From the NCBI GenBank assembly GCA_963921825.1, contig OY997590.1:43169039-43233038 (forward strand): a stretch of DNA of 64,000 nucleotides. The letters run 5' to 3'. Source of the stretch: Erodium maritimum. Its lineage: Eukaryota > Streptophyta > Magnoliopsida > Geraniales > Geraniaceae. The notes under the pieces were generated by a model, which searched no databases, was not told the DNA's origin, and was given only the letters and a program-made list of their open reading frames with translations. The position numbers were made by a program, and so were the translations under genes. Positions 31,650-44,080 of the stretch are shown piece after piece. Position 1 is the stretch's first letter. Each line of letters opens with the position of its first letter.

Positions 31650-32693
31650 TGTTGGGTCTCGAGGTAGGGTTGGAGATGAACCAACTCGCAGCGGAAAATC
31701 AATGAAAACCAAGAGACGATTAAACCATGAAACAACTAACAAAGAATGGATTCACAAGAGACAAAATTCAGCACTATTTCTTACCAAAACAAGAACACCG
31801 GTTAACGAATGATTGGCTTGAGTCTCCAAGAAGCCTACGTATCAACATGGGAATCAAAGCCATGTAGTTCTTCTCTTTGAGGACTCAAGAGCACAAAAAT
31901 GGAGGTGGAAACTAGCCAAACCCGAAATGGTAGGAGGATGGAGAGAAAAAAGTCGATTCCCATTTATGTCTTGTGTTTGTTATGTTGAAAAAAGATGACT
32001 TAAACATAACAAACCTCATACTTGTCAAACTAAAGGCATGGGACAAGCATGGTGACAGGTAAGGTGTAAATAGGACAAAGTATGGCAAGACAAGATTGGG
32101 TTAGGTGGTGAATCACCAACACCTTAATCCTTGTCTTGCTTACTTAGTACTAATTAATCAAGACTTGATTAATTAGTTCCATGGGCCTTGGTTGCATGGG
32201 CCTTTCATGGGCCTCTTGGAACATGGCCCGTGGCCATTTCCAACGAGGTCCCGTGATTCGCTCATCGCCTCAAAGCCTTCCATACCGGAAATGTCCAACA
32301 TTATCCGACGTGATCAATCCCAAGACTCCAATCCTTGTCTCGATTCGTAAAGTCCTATTCACTTACGGGCACATGACCCAAAACCCAGTTTTGGTCATGT
32401 CCCGAGACAACTCCTTTTGGCCGTTCTCCGGAAGTGTGTCAATGAGTTTCATCCTCCGGTGTGACCCTTAGGTTTATGCATGTCAATAGATCAACGTAAC
32501 TTGATCCAATTTAAGTGGCAATTAACGAGACTTTAGTATTGCCTGACACTGCATAACGAATCAACCCTGTCGATTCTAACCTTTCCGCCGTCCCTGTCAT
32601 TATCCTTTTATCTCTGATATCCTGATTGAGATAAGGCATAGAGCCGTCATCCTTATTATTCTCAATCACTGTTCCTTGATATGTGAGATGACT

Positions 32694-32698
32694 GAATA
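32694..32698. repeat. Target site duplication of C (left)
   Basis: GAATA, against GAATG at 51496-51500 (one mismatch). Intact copia LTRs read ACTGAATATATGATACC here, the expected empty site. Confidence 0.9.
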
Positions 32699-35362
32699 TG
32701 TCACGCCCCGAATTCAGTAGGACCGAACCCGGAACGCGAACGGCGAAACAATAAAATAATTTTCAAACATTTTAATAACCGCTTAAAATCACCACTTTGA
32801 GTTAATCAAAATAATATTTTACAACTTAAAATACGTCCAAAACAAGCGGACAAAAACCAAAGCGTACGTCGCTAAACTCCTAAAAACCCGGACTCCCGCG
32901 CCCAGCTCTTCAAGCGTCGAGAGTTCCCCTAGTCCGCCTCGCGACCGGTACCTGTAGGAAAAGCAGCTAGGGGTGAGCGTTTCGCTCACCACTACGGATA
33001 CCAAACTCACTACGACATACTAGCAGAAATGCCGGAAACACCAACAACTGACAAAACATCGGGGACTACCATCCCAAACACAACTAACCCGACTGTAACA
33101 CGAAAACTGTTACTTTCCCCAACCATCTAAACACCCGTACCCGTAGTGTAGACCCAACACAGTAAAGACGACCTCAAAGAACACAACACAAAAGTGATCA
33201 AAGTCACGCAAACCATAACCACAAGACTCAGCACTTTACCGATCACACGTCGGAAGGTGCGACACATCTGACGGGGACCACAGCCCTCTGCTCTTTACCA
33301 ACCGCGCACTGGAGGGTACGACACACCCCTCGGGCATAAATCCACCCTCAGCACTTTACCAATCACGCACCGGAAGGTGCGACACACCTGACGGGGACCA
33401 CAGTCCTCTGCTCTTTACCGACCACGGATTGGAGGGTACGACACACTCCTCGGGCACAACTCTAGCCTCAGCACTTTACCGATCATGCGCCGGAAGGTAC
33501 GACGCACCGGATGGGAACCACAGCCCTCAGCACTTTACTGACCGCGCACGGAGGGTACGACACACCCATCGGGCATAGCTCAACAGTCATCACCAGAACA
33601 ATCACAGTCACAACCAAATAACACACAATACCCCGCAAATAGAAAGACAATACGACAACACGACTAACTACCACTCGGCAAGTCAGTCAACCAATACGGG
33701 TTCAACTCCCCATAGGCACTCATGGCCACCCACGAACACAAACAATTCAATAAACCTACGGGCACAGACAAAAGCCACAAGCACTTCTAAGGTTTGATAC
33801 TTTCACTTATCCTATGACACCACTAAATTGTCGCATGCATTTCTATTGTTCGATACGTTCACTGATCCTACGACACCCAAGTGCCACATGCATTTCTACT
33901 GTTAACTTTCCCTAGTCAGGCCGAGATCCGACTACTTTTCCCTACCTCTTGAAGCGTGTCAAAACCGATGCTCGCGCTCCGTTAATGCTCCAGATTTCCC
34001 GCTTAGCCTCCTCTTTCCACGGTCGGCGACACGGTCTACAATGATCTCAAATAACTCACTTTTTAAATAAGCTGGTGAAACCTGAATTTAATGAATTTGA
34101 CGCCCAAACGCAAGCCCGACAATGCCGATCACTCCCAAACTTCCCAATTACTCGACATTGTCAACAATGGGCCTGGAAAGGCCCGATTCGCCCGGCTCGA
34201 CGAATCTGCCCGGGATCGGAAAACGTCCTTCCGGGGCTCCGAAAATTCCTGTTTTTGTTTCTACGATCCTAAAACAATTCAAGGGTTCCAATGCAATCGG
34301 CGGAATCAATTTCCGACTTCTGAACCCGCCATTTCCAACTTTCACAATTTAATTCCATAATTCGTTCCGGGTGTGAATTATCGATTCGGGGATCGTCCAA
34401 AACCACCCGAACACGAAAAACACGAGACCCGACACGTGGGCCCCACCCGGCCACCATCACCCGTGGATGGCTGGACCGGTTTTGGACCGTTTCACCACTG
34501 TGGTGGCTGGTCCCAGCTACGGCCAACCATCACCCATGGTGGCCGGAGCTCCCCCGAGCCTTCGGTCACCAAAATCTGATCATTTTGCCCCAAAACGTCC
34601 CCTACAAACCCTACACCTCAACTCATCCATATTTAACTCGTTTAAACACAACCCTAACTTTCAAACGTACCAAAACGAGAAACAAATAGGTTCTCACCGT
34701 AGGGAATGAAGAAGGGAGCTCGATTCTACAACCGTTGAGACGATCCGTCGGTCGGATTGTCGGGAAATCACAAAACCCTAACACTTTCTCCCTTTTTCTT
34801 TATCCTTTTCTCCTCTTCTTCTCTCTTCTTTCTCTCTCCTCCTTCTCCCTTTTCTCTTGGTTTGGTCGAACACACCACTCATCTTTGCCTTTGTTTTGTT
34901 CAAAAATACCAACTACCATTACTTGTGTGACAAGTGGCAAGTGGGTCCCACCCTTTTGAAAAATATCTTCTAGATATTTTTCAGTCAGATTCGCGAAATT
35001 TGGCCGTCTCGGGCCTCGAACGGGCCCTTTTTTTTCAAGAATTTACAAAATTTCACGTGCTACAAGGAAACTTCTCAACTAAGACCGCTGAAACGACGGC
35101 TAAGCTTTTTGGATCCAAAATGGGCCTCGAACGGACCAAAACGTCGCTCGATTGACTTTTACTACAAAAGTCAACTTTCCCTAATTGGTGAAAAAGTTGC
35201 CCTGAGTCACTCATAACTCACTTTGGTCGATATCGGGGTCAACTTAAGTCCGATATGACCCTCGGGGTCAATTTTAGGTCCATTTAGGTGTATGTATAAA
35301 TTTTTTAAATTTTCCTGTTTTTCCGCCGATTTGACCGGCGTTGACCGGGAGCGGTTCTTACA
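32699..35362 (-). repeat. 3' LTR of gypsy C (2.66 kb)
   Basis: Plus strand from TGTCACGCCCCGAATTCAG to GAGCGGTTCTTACA. Contains the hairpin GTGAGCGTTTCGCTCAC (32973-32989) and the array at 33225-33590. Differs from the 5' LTR by scattered substitutions and a roughly 60-bp gap in the latter near 50030. Confidence 0.93.
33225..33590 (-). repeat. Tandem repeats of about 119 bp in the C 3' LTR
   Basis: Three units, each a dimer of two related halves of about 60 bp (CAGCACTTTACCGATCACG..GGAAGGTGCGACACACC and TGCTCTTTACCGACC..GGAGGGTACGACACACC). Also at about 49425-49780 in the 5' LTR. F has a single degenerate relative near 15160-15240. Confidence 0.85.
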
Positions 35363-35379
35363 ATCTACCCCCCTTAAAG
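35363..35379 (-). promoter_or_regulatory. Polypurine tract of C
   Basis: Minus strand CTTTAAGGGGGGTAGAT immediately before the 3' LTR. F lacks the corresponding bases. Confidence 0.88.
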
Positions 35380-35397
35380 GAATTTCGTCCGCGAAAT

Positions 35398-35885
35398 TTA
35401 AAACAACGTACCTCCGGAGTCGAACAAATCGGGGTACTTCGCGCGAACCTCGTCGTCGCGCTCCCAAGTCGACTCATCCCCGTGGTGTCGCCACTGCACC
35501 CGTACTAGGCGGATAACCTTGCCACGCAGGACCTGCTCTCGTATGTCCATGATTTGAACCGGATGCTCCTCATAAGAGACATCATCAGCCACCTCGATAT
35601 CTTCCCACTCAATGACGTGGGAGGGGTCCGCATTGTACTTCCTCAACTGAGACACGTGGAAGACGTTATGAACACTCCCAAGTAGCGGTGGTAATGTCAG
35701 ATGATATGCCACTGCTCCCACTCTGCTCAAGATCTCTCGAAAGGGCCGATGTAACGCGGGGCTAACTTGCCTCCACCGCGGCTGAACCGTACCAGTCCCT
35801 TCCTCGGGCTCACCTTAAGGAACACGTGGTCACCGGCTGCGAACTCAAGAGGTCGGCGTAGTCTGTCAGCGTAGCTCTTCTGCCG
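35398..35885 (-). pseudogene. Integrase C-terminus and chromodomain of C
   Basis: Minus-strand frame 35398-35730: NVFHVSQLRKYNADPS, VLRGKVIRLVRVQWRHHG and ESTWERDDEVRAKYPDLF, the end of integrase and the chromodomain without a stop between them. 35731-35885 carries HVFLKVSPRKGLVQFSRGGG-type sequence in shifted frame. The absence of a stop at the position of the F TGA (21344) shows that integrase and chromodomain were one polyprotein. Confidence 0.88.
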
Positions 35886-35888
35886 ACT

Positions 35889-37316
35889 CTATGCGGTCTT
35901 CAACCGCTTGCGTATCAGCGCGACCCTCTCTGTCGTCTCCCGGACGAGCTCTGGACCCAGTAAACTCTCATTCCTCACTTCCTCCCAGCACACGGGCGAT
36001 CGACACGGCCTACCATACAACGCTTCGAACGGTGCCATCCCGATACTGGCCAGAAAGATGTTGTTGTAGGCGAAATCGGCTAACGGTAGGTGGTCTTCCC
36101 AAGACCCCCTAAAGTCTAGCACACATACCCGCAGCATGTCCTCCATAATCTAAATCGTGCGTTCGGACTGGCCGTCTGTCTGGGGGTGGTGTGCTGTACT
36201 GAGCAAAACCTCGGCCCCCAACGCGGTCTGTAGACTCGGCCAAAATCTGGACGTGAAACGAGGATCCCTGTTAGACACTATCGAAACAGGGACTCCATGG
36301 AGACGCACGATCTCCTGAATGTACAGGAGGCTCAACTTGTCAACCAGATCAGTCATCCTCATGGCCAGGAAATGGGCCGACTTGGTCAACCGGTCGACTA
36401 CCACCCATACCGCATCGTGTCCTCTTAGCGATCTCGGCAACCCACTCACGAAGTCCATCGTGACGTGCTCCCACTTCCACTGGGCAATCGGCAGTGGCCA
36501 CAATAATCCGGCGGGACGCTGATGTTCGGCTTTCACCTGTTGACAGGTGAGACATCTCGATACAAATTCCGCGACTGCTCTCCGCATCTCGCTCCACCAA
36601 AAGTGCCGCCTGATGTCGCGGTAAATCTTGGTGCTACCCGGGTGCACTGTAAGACGCAATTGATGTGACTCTCGCACCATGTCGTCTCTACAGTTGCGCG
36701 GCACGAATAACCCTCCTCGATACCGTAACCCCCAATCAGCACTGAGTTCCCAACCTTCTGCATCGACACCGCTGACGACCCTCTCTCGGATCTCCGACGT
36801 CTCGACGTCCTCCGACTGCGCCTCCAACACTCGGGTAAGTAGTGAGGGCTGAGCCACCAATGAGCACATGGCCACGCCACCAGTAACCTCCTCTAGCTCA
36901 AGCCCGAACGTGCCCAGTTCCCCCATCGTGTCCCACTCTCGGACTGATATGTTAGCAAGACTCGGAACCGACTTCCTACTCAGGGCGTCGGTAACCACGT
37001 TCGCCTTACCCGAATGGTAGTGTAACTCAAAGTCGTACTCCTCAAGTAGCTCCATCCATCGCCGCTGGCGCATGTTCAGGTCTCGTGGGGGGAAAATGTA
37101 CTTGAGGCTCTTGTGATCCGAGAAGACCTGAAATCGCTCGCCATACAGATAATACCTCCAGCCTTTTAGCGCGAACACGACTGCCGCTAATTCCAAGTAA
37201 TGGGTAGGATAGTTGCGCTCGTGTGTCTTCAACTGCCTGGAGCAATAAGCACCACTCTACCCAACTACATCAGTACACAGCCTAGTCCTTCCCCGGACGC
37301 GTCACAGTAGACCTCA
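35889..37316 (-). pseudogene. RNase H (C-terminal part) and integrase of C
   Basis: Minus strand. From 37316: RNase H after the D insertion point ([43 protein letters not shown], with Thr for Ala in the last box). Then integrase with the zinc residues ([22 protein letters not shown]) and all three catalytic residues (TMDFVSG, SNRDPRFTS, DGQSERTI). A TAG follows SERTI at about 36150; the same frame continues to 35889. Apart from this stop the block of about 450 codons is open, much better preserved than in F. Confidence 0.92.
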
Positions 37317-37321
37317 TACCC
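37317..37321. repeat. Target site duplication of D (left)
   Basis: TACCC, repeated exactly at 45769-45773. Joining the flanks restores the RNase H box [10 protein letters not shown] known from F. Confidence 0.95.
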
Positions 37322-39009
37322 TTTTGGGTCTCGAGGTAGGGTTGGAGATGAACCAACTCGCAGCGGAAAATCAATGAAAACCAAGAGACGATTAAAACCA
37401 TGAAACAACTAACAAAGAATGGATTCACAAGAGAAAAATTCAGCACTAGTTCTTATCAAAACAAGAACACCGGTTAACGAATGATTGGCTTGAGTCTCCA
37501 AGACGCCTACGTATCCACATGGGAATCAAAGCCACGTAGTTCTTCTCTTTGAGGACTCAAGAACACAAACATGGAGGTGGAAACTAGCCAAACCCGAAAT
37601 GGCCATGGAAGAGGGAGAGAAAATGTGTTTCCTATTCTTGTCTTGTGTTTGTTATGTTGAAAAAAGATGACTTAAACATAACAAAACTCATACTTGTCCA
37701 ACTAAAGGCATGGGACAAGTATGGTGTCAAGTAAGGTGTAAATAAGACAAAGTATGGCAAGACAAGATTGGGTTAGGTGGTGAATCACCAACACCTTAAT
37801 CCTTGTCTTGCTTACTTAGTACTAATTAATCAAGACTTGATTAATTAGTTACATGGGCCTTGGTTGCATGGGCCTTTCATGGGCCTCTTGGAACATGGCC
37901 CGTGGCCATTTCCAACGAGGTCCCGTGATTCGCTCATCGCCTTCATGCCTTCCATACTGGAAATGTCCAACATTATCCGACGCGATCAATCCCAAGACTC
38001 CAAGCCTTGTCTCGATCCGTAAAGTCCTATTCACTTACGGGCGCATGACCCAAAACCCAGTTTTGGTCATGTCCCGAGACAACTCCCTTTTGCCCATTCT
38101 CCATAAATGTGTCAATGAGTTTCATCCTCCGGTGTGACCCTTAGGTTTATGCATGTCAATAGATCAACGTAAAATCCCATTTTACTTGATCCTATTTAAG
38201 TGGCAACTAACGAGACTTTAGTATTGCCTGACACTACATAACGAATCGACCCTGTCGATTCTAACCTTTCCGTCGTCCCTGTCATTATCCTTTTATTTCC
38301 GATATCCTGATTGAGATAAGGCATAGAGCCGTCATCCTTATTATTCTCAATCACCGTTCCTTGATATGTGAGATGACTGAAGATATGATACCCAGTATCA
38401 TGTGCATGGCCATGCTATTCTTCCAGTCACTCTCGATCAAGTGGCCGAGAACCGATATGTTTCCCATACCTTAGTATGAGGGATAAATCCCTTAGCCGTC
38501 TTTCGTGTCACTCATGTAGCCCGTCCCCAAGCCAATCCTGGCCGTTATGGAAGCCCTGTTACGGACAACGTTAGGCTCAGGTCAAACTCAGTTGTTGACT
38601 ACATAGCGATCACAAAGACTCCTTGGTCTAAGGATACATGACAAGCTACAACACTTAATATGTTCATGACTTAATCTATGGCACATATTCAGGGCGGGTC
38701 GTCCAATATCATGTCCCACATGATATCTATGATCAGACTCTGGAATCCCATTCCAATGACTAACAGAACGTAAGCCATAAAGAGCCATCTTTCATACTAG
38801 TCGCTTCTAGTGAAGCTTTGTTGACTAGGGACCCATCGAGTGTGATCTATCTCGATCTATGGTTCTATTCGCATGGTGGGCATAGATCAGAGCACACATC
38901 GATATATTACTCCAACACATAAGTAATATAAAGCCGCTTTAATTTTATTGCTAACGATGATATATACATTTGGACATTTATGATTGAACTACGGGCACTA
39001 AGACTAACA
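37322..39009 (-). repeat. 3' LTR of copia D (1688 bp)
   Basis: Same length as its partner at 44081-45768. Includes the 66-codon open stretch at 38588-38788 (minus) and the three inverted repeats described for H. Confidence 0.95.
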
Positions 39010-39024
39010 ATCTCCCACTTTCCC
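39010..39024 (-). promoter_or_regulatory. Polypurine tract of D
   Basis: Minus strand ends AAGTGGGAGAT directly before the LTR, as in A. Confidence 0.87.
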
Positions 39025-39109
39025 TAGTTCCAATCTAAACTCCAATATGTCCCCATCGACTTTACATGTCTAACATGTTCAGGCAGTGACACTGCCTTAG
39101 TCAAAGGGT

Positions 39110-39480
39110 TAGCTATGTTATCATCTGTTGCAATATCGGTTATCTTCACTTCACCTCAGTTCAGTATTTATCTGATGAGGTGGATACGCCGCAGTACATG
39201 TTTGGATTTGTTATACGATCTAGGCTTTTAGCTTGCGCAATGGCCCTTGTGTTGTCGCAAGATGGATTCACCGGGCTGGATGGGTTTTTAATTACACCCA
39301 GCCCTGCCATGAATTTCCAAATCCACATACCCTCCTTAGCTGCCTCTGCAGCATCCATGTACTTGGCCTCTGTCGTAGATTCGGCAATGATATCTTGCTT
39401 TACGCTCTCCCAGCTAAAGCTCTGCCATTCAACGTAAACACATATCCTGATTGACTTCTAAAGTCGTCTGGATTTGTCTT
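39110..39480 (-). pseudogene. RNase H remnant of D
   Basis: Minus strand 39161-39358 gives MDAAEAAKEGMWIWK and CDNTRAIAQAKS. The preceding TTEAKYMDAA box is legible around 39350-39380. The N-terminal half is reduced to short out-of-frame traces between 39440 and 39560, where RT and RNase H should join, as in A. Confidence 0.75.
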
Positions 39481-39623
39481 GGAAAACTAGCGTCTACTCA
39501 TCCTTCGACGACTAGTTCAGCATCATCTTTCCCCCGGGTTAGAATGATGTCTACTGGTACAACATAAGGCTTACGAGACGTCTGGTCTCATACATGTCAT
39601 GGCATATATGATCGATCCCGCCC

Positions 39624-40584
39624 CTAGGCGCATAGGATTCTCATCATCCTTTTCAGCTCATTAGGTGTCTTAGGACACTGAGTCTTGCTGAGATGAATGC
39701 CATGACTAGTGGGTAAGAGTCCTTTCTTTGAATCGAGCATTAAGAACCTACTCAATGCCTTGTTCACATAGGTTCCCTGACTTAAATCCAAGACCCTCTT
39801 GGTGCGATCTCTACATATCTTAATCCTTAAGATATGAGAAGCATCACCTAAGTCCTTTATTGAAAAACACTTCCTCAACCAAGCTTTAGTCTCGTGCAAG
39901 GTTGGGATTTCGTTTTCAATGAGAACCAGAAAGGTAATATTGCTCCCACTAGCCTTCTTATAAACGCAAGATTCATCCTCGTTCTTGATTAAGCCAAATC
40001 CAATTACAGCTTCATCAAAACGAAGGATCCAACTCTGAGAAGTTCGTTTCAATCCATAAATGGATTTCAACAACTTATAAATCTTTCCTTTATTCTTCGG
40101 ATCGTCAAAACCTTTGGGCCGAGACATACAAACGTACTCAGTCAAATTTCCATTTAGGAAAGCGGTTTTGACATCCACTTGCCATATCTCGTAATTATGA
40201 TACGCAGTTATGTCAAGAAGAATTTGGATCGATTTTGACTATAGCCACTAAGGAGAAGGTTTCCTCATAGTCAATCCATTGGATCTACCTATAACCTTTC
40301 GCCACCAGTTGAGCTTTGTAGGTCAGAGGGTTGCCGTCCATGTCCATCTTCACCTTGAAGATCCATTTGCATCCTATGGTCCTCACACCATTGATGGGAT
40401 CAACTGGTTCCCAGACTCGGTTGTCCGACATGGATTGCATTTCCTCCCTCATGGCTCCCAGCCATAACTCGGAGTCGGGCCCATCCACGACTTCTTGAAA
40501 GGTGGCTGGATCATCGTGATCCACCATGACTTCATTGTCACCTCCGGATACCATATCTTGGAGGTGGAAGATTGACCCTTTCAA
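39624..40584 (-). pseudogene. Reverse transcriptase remnant of D, lacking YVDD
   Basis: Minus-strand block 40285-40584 is the N-terminal RT part (DSELWLGAMREEMQSMSD, CKWIFKVKMDMDGN). Block 39624-40178 starts MDVKTAFLNGNLTEYV. TFLV joins LIENEIPTL at about 39923, where 21 bp with the catalytic YVDD are missing in frame. Further on, SQGTYVNKALSRFLMLD is retained. Except for the frame break between the blocks, the sequence is open, so a long RT-like polypeptide without its active site could have been read until recently. Confidence 0.92.
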
Positions 40585-40672
40585 ATCGCCTTGGACCTTC
40601 CGGAATTGTAACAGGAATTGGTTCTCACTCTACGACAATCTCTGGCTCCTTTCTACTGGGTTGTCAATTGGT

Positions 40673-42030
40673 TTAGACAGATCTGTACCATCCTGAATTT
40701 CTTCGAGATGCACAGTCCTCCCAATGACGTCTTTGGAAACAAAACTTCTTTTCCATAAAGACCTCACCCCAAGCGACGAACACCATGTTCTCACTGGGAT
40801 TGTAGAAATAGTATCCCCTTGTTGCTTTGGGATACCACACGAAGGTGCATATCTCAGATCTTGGTTCGAGCTTAGTCGAAACCAAATGTTTCACATAAGC
40901 CTCGCAACCACAAATCTTTAGGAAGGACAAAGCGGGCATCATCCCGTACCATTTTTTAAAATGGTGTCCCTTCCACACCATTCGTCGAAGCCCGATTCAC
41001 TATGAATACGGTCGTCTCTAGAGCAAAACCCCTAAAAGAGATTGGGAGATCAGTCCAACTAATCATGGAACAGACCATTGTCTAACAATGTCCGATTTCT
41101 CCGTTTGGCTACACCTTTCAACTACAGTGACCTAGGAGGAGTCCATTCCAAAAGGATCCCATTCTCTTTTAGATGATCTAATAACTCTGTGGTCAAGTAT
41201 TTTCCATCTCGATCCAATCAAAGTGCCTTAATACCTTTGTCGAGCTGGTTTTCTACTATAGTCTTAAACTCTTTGAATTTATCAAAAGCTTCAGACTTAT
41301 GTCTCACCGAATAGACATAACCATATTTACTGTAATCATCAGTAAATGTGATAAAGTAGCTAAAACCCCTCCTGGCAAGTGAAGTTATTGGTCTACACAC
41401 ATTCGAGTGTATCAGCCCCAATAATTCACCCGCCCTTTCATCGCGATCGATAAAGGGCACTTTAGTCATTTTGCCCATCAAACAAACCTTGCACCTATCG
41501 ATTGAATGGAATTCGAATGAACCTGAAAGCCCGCACTTCTGAAGTGCTGATAGGCGCTTCTTGTTTATGCGACCCAAATGACAGTGCCATAACAGAGTTA
41601 GGTTTAAATCGTTGGATTTAGACCTCTTGGTATTAACGGAATATATAGAACTTGAGGCATTGTTACCCATATCTAATATGTACAATCCTCCAACCATGTC
41701 AGTACTGGTATAAAACATATCATTGCATAGAACATTGAAAACTCCATTTCCAATATTAACATTATATCCTTCCTTGTTAAACACGGATACAGATATAATA
41801 TTCCTACTAAAAGTAGGTATGCAATATACATTATACAATACTAAGACAAGGCCTCTTGGCAAAGCAAGACTCATGGATCCTACAGCAGTTGCCACAACTC
41901 TGAGGTCCATTTTGTGCTTTCCAAATCTCTCCTACTTTCAGCCACCATATATTAGTGCATGTGTGAGATTCAGTCATGGTATCTAATACCCATGAATCTT
42001 TGGAAGTAGAGAGATGTAGCTCTATAGAGT
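40673..42030 (-). pseudogene. Protease-integrase remnant of D
   Basis: Minus strand from 42030: SWVLDTMTESHTC (DTM instead of the protease DTG), then, after a short deletion and frame change, an open block of 230 codons (41910-41218). It holds the protease C-terminal half, the integrase zinc region (WHCHLGRINKKR..CKVCLMGK, second His is Arg) and the first part of the core (LIHSNVCRP, Asn for the catalytic Asp; FTDDYSKYGYVYSVRHKSEAF). A TGA at about 41219 replaces the Arg codon before LDRDGKYL. Near 41100 the catalytic Glu position is Lys. The C-terminal linker is at 40673-40981. Confidence 0.88.
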
Positions 42031-42539
42031 TAATACCGATTGAAGGCACGGTCCCACCGCCCTTCCTTAGATCATCCAGGTTTCCTGATGAAGGCGCAGT
42101 CCTACTGCCCTTCTTCAGATCATCCAGGCTATTTGATGAAGGCGCAGTCCCACTGCCCCTCTTCAGATCAGCCGTGAACTTCCTGTAATCCCGGTTCCAA
42201 TGACCAGGCTGTTGGCAGTAGAAGCAGAAATTCTCAGGTGTCTCATCTTTCCTACCAAGTGCGCATGGGCCCAGCCCTTGCCACTTCCAATTCCCTTGTT
42301 GAACATCAGAATATCCTTGGATCCCAGATCCCTGAGATATTCTTCTCAGCAGTTAATGACACTTCATGTAACTCTGATATGGTCTTAGAGACAGCCTTGT
42401 CAAGGACATATTCTTTGCGTTCAGACTTGAGGACTATCCTCAAAATTCTGTACCAGTCCAAATAGTTTGTCCCATTTAGCTTGACCCTGTCAAGAATGGT
42501 TTTTAATGACAAACTATTAATGTTCGCTGAATTTGCCAT
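42031..42539 (-). pseudogene. Gag remnant of D, internally deleted
   Basis: Start at 42539: MANSANINSLSLKTILDRV, then YLDWYRILRIVLKSERKEY and a direct join of LDKAV to SKTISELHEVSLTAEKN, the deletion also seen in A and E. In a second frame the zinc knuckle CFYCQQPGHWNRDY lacks its last Cys. Three degenerate repeats rich in Lys/Gly/Thr and Pro-Ser-Ser follow, up to the protease. Confidence 0.88.
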
Positions 42540-44067
42540 TTGATCTACAACAGATAAAATTCAATCAGTAAACTGAATAAATTTTATGAAGATCAAGCTT
42601 AAACACCAACAATCGATTCTAAACCTTTAGAATCTGAAACCAAGATCCTTGATTCACTCGATTAAGCTGAACTAATGCTCACCACTTAATCGAGCTATGT
42701 AGGTAGGACTCCATCCAATCACATCCAATGTGACTCTTGGCTAGGGTATGCACTTATGTACACGGCTTACCCTATCTGTTACCCTAGCTCAACCTCAGGC
42801 TGAGAATCGTAGTCGGGTCTACCAATTTTCAACTATGACCCGTCACTATGTAGGTGCTCCGCTAATGCGCACGACACCCACATATGTCGTCCAAACCTAC
42901 TACCCCACTTTCCCATGGATGCTCCGCTAATGCGCACGACACCCATAGGACGGGGAGGTAGTAAGGTGTTGATAATTGGGAGGTATCAGACATGACCCGT
43001 TTTTCCTTGTCCGGTTGTGTTTAAAACTTTGACACATCCTAGATGCGATGAGCACATCAACTACATTCCAAATGCAATGATGCCTCAAATTACATCCAAT
43101 GTAATTCTTCCTTCGAACCCGTCAACTACATCCAATGTAATGACGATTCTAAGGGCTCACACACAAGGATTAAAATTCCAATTTTATCTTTGGATGTGAG
43201 GTGATATGCTCGGTAAATAAAGTTAAGCATGCAATTCTAAAACACATAGAATTAATCATGCATAAACTAAACCAAGCATAAAGCGATAAATATGCACATA
43301 ATAGCCCCCTAAACTAACTCCCACTAGCTTCTTGAGCTCCATCGACTCCAAGCCGATGCCAACACCCGAAAAGCCACCAAATGACCTTTTCGCCCTTTCT
43401 TCATCTTGAGTAAAATATTACAATTTAATACACGACTCGCAGGTCGGGAATAAATAAATATTACAAACAAGTGGTTCGACGACCACACCTTGAAAGAATA
43501 ATTACACGCTAACACTAACGGCTCGCAGGCCGTGAAAAGCGATAAATAATTAAATTGAGCTCGGTGCTATTATGTACACCATGCCAACATCACATCACAC
43601 ATCGTGTTATCAAACAAGCATGTTATCAAACATCATGTGATTTTCCGGTTTTAATTAATAGCCAAGTTTCGAATTTTTTTGATGCTCGGTTTATCGAAAC
43701 CGTTCAAAAATGAAACTTTTGAACATTTGATCTTCGAGTTCGTCATGACGGTTCCAAACTCGTCATAACTAACAAAACGGTTTAGCCTTGGTATATCAAC
43801 CATCCAATGGTCATGCTTGGCCTAGCTCCGTCCAACGGAGCCCCATTCGGTCCCGGTTTCCCGCTCCCGAGACCCGAAAAATCAAATTTTTTTCAAAATT
43901 TCCAGATTTGAAATAATTTTCAAAAATTCATTTTACATGCATTAAATCCATGAACAAGAATTTAAAACATGTTATCAAACAATTTAGCAAAACAACATGC
44001 CAAAAACGAAACTTTCAAGCAAAACCGAAACTATGAACACCGTCTTGTGAATCCCGAAGGTAGCACG
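42540..44067 (-). other. 5' leader of D, no gene
   Basis: Holds the two hairpins (42847-42884, 42912-42949) and ATTACATCCAATGTAAT (43089-43105). A short duplicated piece (CAAACATCATGTGAT/CAAACAAGCATGTTAT) occurs near 43610-43640. No coding potential recognised. Confidence 0.82.
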
Positions 44068-44079
44068 GCTCTGATACCA
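44068..44079 (-). promoter_or_regulatory. Primer binding site of D (tRNA-iMet)
   Basis: Minus strand TGGTATCAGAGC, exact, one base inside the 5' LTR. Confidence 0.93.
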
Positions 44080-44080
44080 C

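Noticed and set aside
32181..32471. 96-codon open frame opposite to the copia LTR sense strand (and relatives at 836-1111, 37853-38137, 44612-44896, 56712-56996)
   Set aside because: It lies inside LTRs, overlaps other open frames on the sense strand, resembles no known family, and varies in length and end between copies. A stop-poor LTR segment explains it.
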